A DNA stretch of 64,000 nucleotides. Source: Trichodesmium sp050015995 (GTDB taxonomy: Bacteria; Cyanobacteriota; Cyanobacteriia; Cyanobacteriales; Microcoleaceae). Every line of letters starts with the position of its first letter. Positions within the stretch are counted from its first letter, which is position 1. This document shows positions 56,915 to 64,000 of this stretch, piece by piece. The translations under genes and the position numbers were made by a program. The DNA is taken from assembly GCF_050015995.1 (NCBI RefSeq), contig NZ_JBNHEP010000085.1:1-64000 (forward strand), in the 5' to 3' direction. The notes below the pieces were generated by a model. It had not been told where the DNA came from and did not search any database. It was given only the letters and a program-made list of their open reading frames with translations.

Positions 56915-58033
56915 AATATCTCTCCATTTAAGATTTGGATTGATACTAACTTGATTCAGTATGTCGTCTACATCCCATGCCACCCTTAAAAAGGGCTTAG
57001 GTGATCCTAGTTCTCTTTTTAGTGTCAGGAATTACGCAAATACACTATATATAGCGTATACTAATCTATGCGTTGGCGGAGCCTAGCGGCAGCTATATCG
57101 CTACAAGTTCTAGTCCGCTCGCTTCCAGTTTTTCATTTGTCCTCTACTAATTATCAAAAGCGCTGTATATCAAGTTCGTTGGTATTATTTGTATAAACCT
57201 AGGGAAAATATCTGCTCAAGTAATAGTTTTTTCCTTCTTTGTTATACAAATTCACTTTAAGGATATCACAAATAGTTTCAAACTTTAAATGTCAAATAAT
57301 TGCCTGAAACTATTGTATTGTTAAAGTTTTTAGTCTATCAAATTTAACTTCTGACTTCCAACTTCTGACTTCCAACTTCTGACTTCTGACTTTCGTGAAA
57401 CGGTATTACTTCTTCATACTTCCTACTTCTTTGCCTAAACTTTGTAATACTGATGCTACCGGATATGATTTCACTCGTAAAATTGTTATACCAATTCACT
57501 TTAAAGATGTCACAAATAGTTTCAAACTTTAAATGTCAAATAATTGCCTCAAACCTTTCTCTTGTCAAAGTTTTTAGCCTATCCAATCTAACTTCAGAAT
57601 TCAGAATTCAGAATTTTGTGAAATGCTATTACCCGATGGCTACCTGTAAAACAAGCCAGATGCCTTACTGTTTAAGCTTTAGGCTTAACTAGACCTACAA
57701 TATTATAACTGAAACCCTTGTAGACGCATTCTATGGAATGTCTCTACTTTAATTTAGTATAATTATCTGGAATTAATATTATAGTCAACAAAAAATAGAA
57801 AATATAGAACAAATCATCTCAAAAAGAAAACAAAAAATGGCAAATATAGAACAAATCATCTCAAAAAGAAAACAAAAAATGGGATAATTTTTATCAACTA
57901 GTTGTGCAATCAAGAATTATTTGTGCTCCATACTATTATTGGTCAATGTTCGACATAAAATAAGAGGGTGCTTGTAATCATTAACTTATGTGAAAAATGG
58001 CAAATTACTAAATATAATAATTAGGTAAAGATA
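56915..58033. other. 1.1 kb gap with duplicated AT-rich segments
   Basis: No gene. Two copies of TTCACTTTAA(A/G)GAT(A/G)TCAC, AAATAGTTTCAAACTTTAAA and TGTCAAATAATTGCCT lie near 57250 and 57496. CTTCTGACTTCCAA repeats are near 57350. A GTAGACGCATT...AATGTCTCTAC imperfect palindrome is at 57720-57747. A ~45-bp tandem repeat (AATATAGAACAAATCATCTC ...) occurs twice at about 57798-57882, just upstream of the GGDEF gene. Confidence 0.5.
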
Positions 58034-59404
58034 ATGGAATCAGATATAATAGCAAATAATATATTAATTGTTGACGATCAAATTCCTAACTTACGAGTTT
58101 TAACAGCTATGTTAAAGGAAAAAAATTATCAAGTTAGAAAAGCTACTGATGGTGAAACTGCAATTGAAGCAGTGGAAATAGAACCTCCTGATTTAATTAT
58201 TTTAGATATAAAAATGCCAGGTATGGATGGCTATGAAGTTTGTCAATCCTTAAAATTAAACGATGCAACTAAAGATATTCCGATTATTTTTATTAGTGCT
58301 TTAAATGAAGTATTTGATAAAGTAAAAGCCTTTGAGGTAGGAGGAATTGACTATATTACAAAGCCATTTCAGGAAGAAGAAGTATTAGCAAGAATCAAAA
58401 GTCAGTTAACGATTAAACAACAACAAAAGCTCTTAGAAAAAGAAAAAGAAAGACTCAAGCAAGAAATTGAAAAAAGAAAAGAAATAGAAGCAAGTTTATA
58501 TCAATCTAGAGCATTGATTTCTAGTATTGTAAATAATTCCCTTGATGGGGTTGCTGCCTTGGAGGCAGTTAGAAATCCTAGGACAGGAAATATAGAAGAT
58601 TTTCGCTGTCTAATTGTTAATCCTATTATGGCTAAAATTTTCAATCAACAATCAGAAGATTTAATTGGCAAGTTGGTTTTCAAAAGATTTATTAATAAAG
58701 TTGAGCTTAACTCATTTGATGATTTTGTTGGAGTTGTAGAAACAGGAATATCCTGGCAAAAGGATTTTAGTTATGAGTACAAGGGAGAGAAAAGATGGTA
58801 TTCTTGTATAGCAGTTAAGTTAGATGATGGTTTTAGCGTTACAGTTAGAGATATTACTGAAAGAAAAAAACAGGAATTAGAATTAAATAATTTCGCTAGT
58901 ATAGATAGTTTAACAGGTATTAGTAACCGCCGTATTTTCGATCGAACTTTAGGGAAAGAATGGCAAACTTGTCAAAGAGAAAAACAAGTTTTGGCCTTAA
59001 TTATTATGGATATTGACTACTTCAAAAAATATAATGATTACTATGGTCATCAACAGGGTGATAATTGTTTAATCCGTGTTGCACAGGCAACTTCTAAAGT
59101 TATCAAACGCCCCAGGGATCTTGTTGCTCGTTATGGAGGTGAAGAATTTGCCATCATTTTACCCAATACAGATCGCAAAGGAGCGATCGCTATTACTAAT
59201 ATGATTCAACAACAGATTAAAGAGCTAGCAATTCCCCATGAGCGCTCAGAGGTAAGTCCTCTTGTTTCTGTTAGTCTGGGAATTTCCTGTGTGATTCCTA
59301 CTGCAGAAAGTTCACCGAAGATTTTGTTTGATATGGCAGATCGAGCGATGTATACGGCGAAACACCAGGGGCGAAATCTGGCGATCGCCTATACTTCTTC
59401 CTGA
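58034..59404 (+). CDS. Response regulator diguanylate cyclase (REC-PAS-GGDEF)
   Basis: 456 aa cytoplasmic protein. REC domain ~7-125 with ILIVDDQ and the phosphoacceptor near D58 in LIILDIKMPGMDGYEVC, and KPF. A charged coiled coil spans ~135-160 (LLEKEKERLKQEIEKRKEIE). A PAS-like domain covers ~160-280, ending VRDITERKKQ. The GGDEF domain starts near 290 (ASIDSLTGISNRRIFDRTL), with the active site GGEEF at 368-372 and an intact product-inhibition RxxD site (RPRD) five residues before it. It should make cyclic di-GMP when phosphorylated. A hybrid kinase gene lies 523 bp downstream on the same strand. Confidence 0.93.
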   Translation: MESDIIANNILIVDDQIPNLRVLTAMLKEKNYQVRKATDGETAIEAVEIEPPDLIILDIKMPGMDGYEVCQSLKLNDATKDIPIIFISALNEVFDKVKAFEVGGIDYITKPFQEEEVLARIKSQLTIKQQQKLLEKEKERLKQEIEKRKEIEASLYQSRALISSIVNNSLDGVAALEAVRNPRTGNIEDFRCLIVNPIMAKIFNQQSEDLIGKLVFKRFINKVELNSFDDFVGVVETGISWQKDFSYEYKGEKRWYSCIAVKLDDGFSVTVRDITERKKQELELNNFASIDSLTGISNRRIFDRTLGKEWQTCQREKQVLALIIMDIDYFKKYNDYYGHQQGDNCLIRVAQATSKVIKRPRDLVARYGGEEFAIILPNTDRKGAIAITNMIQQQIKELAIPHERSEVSPLVSVSLGISCVIPTAESSPKILFDMADRAMYTAKHQGRNLAIAYTSS

Positions 59405-59731
59405 AGGTTGTAATATAGAATCCGGGTAATTAGTTATCGTATCGCGTTGGAGTTAGGAGTTTAGGAGTCAGAATTCAGAATTCAGAATTCAGTATCAAGA
59501 AAGAATTTGAAGAGCATGAATTTTTAAATTCCTATTCAATAGAACATCTGTATTAAGAGGAAGTAATGGGTGCAATTACTGTATAACATAGAATCCGGTT
59601 ATATAATATATGTTGATAATTTCTTAAATTACTTCAATCTCCCCTACTACCCTACTCCCCACTCCCAACTATACAGTAAGTATTCAACCGAATTTGATAT
59701 CACATACATATACTATATACCGGATTCTATA

Positions 59732-59850
59732 TAATAGACATCTCCGGAAAAGAGGAAATACTTAACACTTAACAGGGAACAGGAAGAAAGAATAGATAAT
59801 TTATGGATTAGAATTGATTTGATTTTTAATTTTCACGCCTATGTCTAATG
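59732..59850. mobile_element. MITE-like element, AATAGACATCTCC family
   Basis: AATAGACATCTCCGGAAAAG at the left, CACGCCTATGTCTAAT at the right, sharing an ATTGATTTGATTTTTAATT interior with 56100 and 63144. The remainder of 59405-59927 has repeated ATAGAATCCGG(T) sequences but no gene. Confidence 0.6.
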
Positions 59851-59927
59851 GAATAACCAATAACTTAGAATAAAACGGAAAAATCCTTTCACAGTTTAGA
59901 TTATAGCTGTCAAAGCTCCCTAAACTA

Positions 59928-62378
59928 ATGCTAATACAATCTAAAAAAAATAGTACAGCTAGTCTTTTTCCCTATGTGGCTACATTCTTAGCTATACTTG
60001 TGGTACTTGCGATCGCTTGGATTCTGGATCGTTCCGAACAAAAGCGATTTCAACAACAAAATCGTGCCAATGTTCTCCATCAACTTAGCACGGTGCGAGC
60101 TAACTTAGAAGCAGCTTTAAATCAGCGACTTTTCTTAATGCGGGGTTTAGTTGCTTATATTTCCTCAGTTAATCCTGATATTAGCCAAGCAGAATTTGAA
60201 AATCTAACTAGGATAATTGTAGCGAAACAACCAGGAATTCCTAGTGCTGCTCTATTTAAAGATTCCATTTGCACTCATCTTTATCCCCTTGCTGGACAAG
60301 AAGAAGCTTTAGGTTTTGAACCTCTAAAAGTACCAAATGAAAGGGAAGCATTCCAAAGAGCAATTAATACTAGAAATACGGTTGTTTCAGGTCCAGTTGA
60401 TTTATTTCCTCAAGGAGGTAGGGTTTTAATTACCCGCACACCCATTTTTCTCACACCTTTTGGTCAAAAACCTGAAAGTGGAGCATATTGGGGTATGGTG
60501 AGTATTGGCATTGATTTCGATATCCTCTTGGAAGAAGCAGGAATAGTTAATCCTAAAGGAGAACTACAGTACACAATTCGAGGTCAGGATGGACTAGGAA
60601 AAGATGGGGCAGTATTTTGGGGAAATAAAGATATTTTTGCCAAAAATCCAGTAATTTTAGACGTTAAATTGCCTAATGGTTCATGGCAAATAGCAGCAAT
60701 TCCCCTAGGAGGATGGCAAAAGAATAACCCCATATCTAGAAGATTATGGTTGGGTAGTAGTCTTGTCGCTATTTTGGTTGGTATCTTAATGTATATTTTA
60801 GTAAGCGCACCAGGACGTTTGCGAGAAGCAGTAAAACAAGCCACGGTGGCACTACGAAAAAATGAAGAACTATTGGAACAACGCATTATGGAACGTACTG
60901 CTGAACTAGGAAAGGCCAAAGAAAAAGCTGAAGTTGCCAATCTTGCCAAAAGTCGTTTTATTGCGAATATGAGCCATGAATTACGCACACCTTTAAATGC
61001 AATTTTAGGCTTTTCTCAAATTATGAAACGTCAGAGTTCTTTAAGTCAAGAAGTCCAAGAAAATATCAAGATTATTAGTCGTAGTGGGGAATATTTACTG
61101 AGTTTAATTAATGATATTTTAGAATTAGCCAAAATAGAAGCAGGAAAACAAAGTTTCAGACCTAATAATTTTGACCTATATTTTATTTTAGATGAAATCA
61201 AGACTCTTTTTGAAATAAAAGCTAAAGACAAAGGATTAGAATTAATTTTTGAAATAGATGAAACTGTTCCCAGATATATCTGCACTGATGAAACAAAATT
61301 ACGTCAAGTTTTAATTAATTTACTTAATAATGCAATTAAATTTACTTTTGAGGGTAGAATATTTGTGAAAGTAAAAACTCAGGGTAGCACAGACATATTG
61401 CCTGTTTTAGAAACTCAAAAATCTGTATTAGGAATTAAAAATCAAACAATCAATACCTCAAAATTACTGTTTACTGTAGAAGATACAGGAGTAGGGATAG
61501 CAGCAGCAGAATTAAATCAAGTATTTGAAATATTTACTCAAACAGAATCAGGAAAAAAAAGTCAAGAAGGCACAGGTCTAGGATTGTCTATCACCCGTAC
61601 TTTTGTCAAATTGATGGGAGGAAATATTACTGTTAAAAGTGAACTCCAAAAAGGCTCTATCTTTGCATTTAATATTAATGTAAATATAGTTAATTCCACA
61701 GAAGTAAAAGTAGAAAAAATAGAGCATTATCCCATTAGATTAAAATCGAATCAGCCCACTTACAAAATACTAATCGTAGATGATATAGAAATTAATCGTC
61801 AATTATTAATCAAATTACTAGAGCCATTAAAATTTGAACTAAAAGAAGCTATAAATGGTCAAGAAGCAATTGAAATATGGCATAATTGGCATCCTGACTT
61901 AATCTGGATGGATATGAAAATGCCTGTAATGAATGGTTATGATGCAACTCAATATATTAAAGGCACAATACAAGGAATAAAAACGAAAATCATAGCATTA
62001 ACCGCGAGTGTATTAGAAGAAGAAAAATCAATGATTTTATCAGCAGGCTGTGATGATTTTGTGAGAAAACCTTTCCGAGAATCTATGATTTTTGAAACAA
62101 TGAAAAAACATTTAGGAGTTGAATATATTTATGCAGAAGAAGAGGAAGAAGCTGAAACAAATAAAATAGAAGCTTTAAAACCAGAGGATTTAATTATCAT
62201 GCCTCCAGAATGGTTAGAAAAGTTGTATTATGCGAGTAAAGCTTTAAATGATGATATGGCTTTAGGGCTAATTGCAGAAATACCAGAAACACATTCTTTA
62301 TTAGCTAATCAGTTAACTTCTTTAGTTGAGAATTTTAAACTCAAGCAAATTAAAACAATCATCGAATTAATTTTATGA
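59928..62378 (+). CDS. CHASE-domain hybrid histidine kinase
   Basis: 816 aa membrane sensor kinase. TM1 ~15-33 (LFPYVATFLAILVVLAIAWI); CHASE-type extracytoplasmic domain ~60-265 (FLMRGLVAYISSVNPDISQA); TM2 ~272-293 (LWLGSSLVAILVGILMYILV). A coiled coil leads to HisKA with the phosphoacceptor His in FIANMSHELRTPLNAILGFS near 350. The HATPase_c domain shows NNAIKF, VEDTGVGIAA and GTGLGLSITRTFV. A REC domain ~615-735 (ILIVDDIEINRQLL, MDMKMPVMNGYD) follows. The C-terminal ~65 residues are helical, as in other cyanobacterial hybrid kinases; no Hpt histidine seen. The CHASE ligand is unknown. May signal to the adjacent GGDEF regulator (inference). Confidence 0.93.
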   Translation: MLIQSKKNSTASLFPYVATFLAILVVLAIAWILDRSEQKRFQQQNRANVLHQLSTVRANLEAALNQRLFLMRGLVAYISSVNPDISQAEFENLTRIIVAKQPGIPSAALFKDSICTHLYPLAGQEEALGFEPLKVPNEREAFQRAINTRNTVVSGPVDLFPQGGRVLITRTPIFLTPFGQKPESGAYWGMVSIGIDFDILLEEAGIVNPKGELQYTIRGQDGLGKDGAVFWGNKDIFAKNPVILDVKLPNGSWQIAAIPLGGWQKNNPISRRLWLGSSLVAILVGILMYILVSAPGRLREAVKQATVALRKNEELLEQRIMERTAELGKAKEKAEVANLAKSRFIANMSHELRTPLNAILGFSQIMKRQSSLSQEVQENIKIISRSGEYLLSLINDILELAKIEAGKQSFRPNNFDLYFILDEIKTLFEIKAKDKGLELIFEIDETVPRYICTDETKLRQVLINLLNNAIKFTFEGRIFVKVKTQGSTDILPVLETQKSVLGIKNQTINTSKLLFTVEDTGVGIAAAELNQVFEIFTQTESGKKSQEGTGLGLSITRTFVKLMGGNITVKSELQKGSIFAFNINVNIVNSTEVKVEKIEHYPIRLKSNQPTYKILIVDDIEINRQLLIKLLEPLKFELKEAINGQEAIEIWHNWHPDLIWMDMKMPVMNGYDATQYIKGTIQGIKTKIIALTASVLEEEKSMILSAGCDDFVRKPFRESMIFETMKKHLGVEYIYAEEEEEAETNKIEALKPEDLIIMPPEWLEKLYYASKALNDDMALGLIAEIPETHSLLANQLTSLVENFKLKQIKTIIELIL

Positions 62379-62450
62379 AAATTAAGAGAGTAGGGATTAG
62401 GGGAAAAAATATACTTGTATACTTAATAAGTAGATCGAAAATAATTTTGC

Positions 62451-62522
62451 CTACCTACTTAAGGTTAAGGGCAGTGTTTTTTGTTTGTTATTGACTTTGA
62501 GTTTAGTCTTAAACGATTTCAT
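62451..62522 (-). pseudogene. Truncated tnpB start of IS607-type element
   Basis: Overlaps the tnpA stop as ATGA. It reads MKSFKTKLKVNNKQKTL, the normal TnpB opening, then leaves the family (PLTLSR-stop) where unrelated repeat sequence (AAGTAGGTAGGCAAAATTAT) begins. About 17 genuine codons survive. Confidence 0.75.
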
Positions 62523-63127
62523 TTTAACTGGTTAGCTACCTCTTTCAATTGCTTAACAATTTGCTGGTTTTTATCGCTTCTTGAACCATAGAGTCTGGCA
62601 GAAAATACTGTAATTATTTCGAGCACATCTTCAGCCAAAACTTCTTCAAAGGTAGAATCTTCCGAACGATTAATGATTACTACTTCTGTACCAAATATTT
62701 CACACAAAGTAAATATTAAGTCACTACCAAATCTCAGCAATCTGTCTTTATGAGTTAAGACTAATCGTTCTACTTGCTCTGAGCAGATCAGTTTGATTAA
62801 CTTAATCAATCCTTTTTTGCGATAGTTTAAACCACTACCTGAGTCTGATATGACTTCAAAAGACCAACCTTGTTGAGCGCAATATGCTTCTAAAACTATT
62901 TTTTGGCGCTCTAAGTCATCTTTTTGGTCATGGCTACTGACTCTAGCATAGGCAACGGTCAAAGAATTATCTTGTTTGTTACCGATTAAGTTAGAGACAG
63001 TAAATCGTCGATGACCACCTTCGGTACGGATTGATTTGATCCGTCCTTCAGTTTCCCATCGTCTAATTGTTTTTGTTGACACTCCTAGCAGTTCTGCTGC
63101 TTGAGATACGGTTAATAAGTTAGACAT
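62519..63127 (-). CDS. tnpA: IS607-family serine recombinase TnpA
   Basis: 202 aa, full length. MerR-like DNA-binding domain ~3-45 (LTVSQAAELLGVSTKTIRRW, EGGHRRF). Serine-resolvase domain from ~57 (VAYARVSSHDQKDDLERQ, catalytic Ser in ARVS) with LVLTHKDRLLRFG and a C-terminal helix. IS607 elements move through a circular intermediate using this enzyme and normally carry tnpB downstream, overlapping the tnpA stop; here tnpB is cut off. The transposase itself has no visible defect. Confidence 0.93.
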   Translation of the reverse strand: MSNLLTVSQAAELLGVSTKTIRRWETEGRIKSIRTEGGHRRFTVSNLIGNKQDNSLTVAYARVSSHDQKDDLERQKIVLEAYCAQQGWSFEVISDSGSGLNYRKKGLIKLIKLICSEQVERLVLTHKDRLLRFGSDLIFTLCEIFGTEVVIINRSEDSTFEEVLAEDVLEIITVFSARLYGSRSDKNQQIVKQLKEVANQLK

Positions 63128-63143
63128 GAATCTAGTATATCAC

Positions 63144-63253
63144 AATAGACCTCTCCGGAAAAGAGGGAGTAGGGAGTAGGGAGTAGGGGAAAGAATTAAT
63201 GATTTCTGCGTATGGGATTGATTTGATTTTTAATTATCACGCCTATGTCTAAT
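63144..63253. mobile_element. MITE-like element, AATAGACATCTCC family
   Basis: AATAGACCTCTCCGGAAAAG at the left and CACGCCTATGTCTAAT at the right. The interior holds GGAGTAGGGAGTAGGG heptamers and GATTTCTGCGTATGGGATTG. It lies 17 bp upstream of tnpA. After it are a GGGAATAGGGAAC run (63273-63308) and AT-rich sequence to 64000 without a recognised gene. Confidence 0.6.
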
Positions 63254-63472
63254 ATAGCAATTCCCATGTTTTAGGGAATAGGGAACACTTAACTGGGAAT
63301 AGGGAATAGAAAAGAAATAAAAATAAGTGTACCTCATTAGCCTGAGAAACGCTATAATTATTTTAATACTGTTGACTACCCTCTTCTACAGACCTAATAC
63401 CAAAGCGCATCAATGAGGTATGGGGAACGGAAAGTTGGGAAAAAGCTCTCAAAACATAATTGAATTAATAAT

Positions 63473-63492
63473 CAACTGTTGCGCAACAGTTG
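63473..63492. repeat. Perfect 20-bp palindrome
   Basis: CAACTGTTGCGCAACAGTTG with no T-tract after it. Could be an operator or repeat core; function unknown. Confidence 0.6.
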
Positions 63493-64000
63493 TTGTAAAA
63501 ATCAACTAAAGTGCTACTATTTAAATGAAACCATTTGTATCTAAAACTTTGGCAATTTTTTGTCCTGTACTTAGCTGAATTTTATACTTAAACTTTTAGA
63601 TTGAAATGACACAATAAACAAAACCAATATTCTATTTTGTGTATTTTTACGGATGTTTTTACAGTTGGATATATCGATAAATTTTTTTCTATTTTAAAAT
63701 TATTTATAAACTCCATTCAGTGAGAGAAATAGGCAATATAAACTTATGCAATAATTGAGATTGGAGATGATTTAAAAACCCCCAATATACGGCTTTAGTC
63801 TTACTTTTAGACTATTTACTTTTGGCTTTAAACAATCAATAAATGATTTTACTTAAGTAAAAACTAGCAAAAAAATATGATAAATACAAGTTATATTTGC
63901 TATACATAAATAAATCTATAATATCCAGGAACTATTATCGAAAATATTAGTCCGGAGCCAGGAACAATCAAATTATAAAGTTCAAGATTTTTTAGAATTA

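Noticed and set aside
1..64000. tRNA, rRNA, tmRNA or riboswitch genes
   Set aside because: I looked for T-loop GGTTCGA-type motifs and familiar riboswitch cores in the intergenic regions and found none I could support.

Overview
The window is AT-rich (roughly one third G+C by eye). It is dotted with the octamer palindrome GCGATCGC (HIP1) and carries cyanobacteria-specific genes: psb29/thf1, ndhS, a cyanobacterial-type hfq beside dapF, a ComFB-family gene, and hemF. Gene density is low, with many 0.3-2.8 kb gaps filled by short dispersed repeats, STRR-like heptamer runs (TTCCCTA/G) and MITE-like elements. Together this suggests a filamentous non-heterocystous cyanobacterium of the Trichodesmium/Okeania type. 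That assignment is inference; no rRNA is present. A run of exactly 100 N (32430-32529) shows it is a draft scaffold. I saw no tRNA, rRNA or true CRISPR array.

Layout. 1-1227: two tandem-repeat blocks and a MITE. 1228-9008 (minus): recG, a conserved unknown, the tsf and rpsB translation genes with a structured rpsB leader, and a possible HAS-barrel protein. 9009-14737: ndhS and mrp set among repeats and a dead IS630 transposase. 14738-25284: housekeeping and photosynthesis-related genes (hemF, a STAS protein, psb29, comFB, an M23 peptidase, a Kef-type antiporter, hfq and dapF divergent).

25823-40400: a defence-flavoured region. It holds a PD-(D/E)XK-like nuclease, a tandem pair of 94-bp conserved non-coding elements, a Ser/Thr kinase, a Upf1-like SF1 helicase, a 91/92-bp tandem-repeat array with the assembly gap, and a winged-helix/PLD nuclease. 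Kinase, helicase and PLD together resemble a type I Mokosh anti-phage system in which the usual kinase-helicase protein has been split at a heptamer repeat. EamA and NCS2 transporters and a TIR-like/AAA_35 ATPase follow.

41390-47442: a ferrous iron locus with feoA, feoB and two paralogues that join a FeoA domain to a transmembrane helix and a TolA/TonB-C-like extracytoplasmic domain. 47839-52244: cobA, mobA, murE and a glutaredoxin-like gene. 52330-55186: three tandem secreted paralogues, two of them almost identical over about 400 bp, with a conserved leader containing a CRP-like box. 56-63 kb: tnpB wreckage, a REC-PAS-GGDEF diguanylate cyclase, a CHASE hybrid histidine kinase, and an IS607 tnpA whose tnpB has been cut off after about 17 codons.

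The repeats are not passive. One MITE can be read against its own empty site, one element is nested inside another, one supplies the stop codon of mobA, and one cuts a tnpB.
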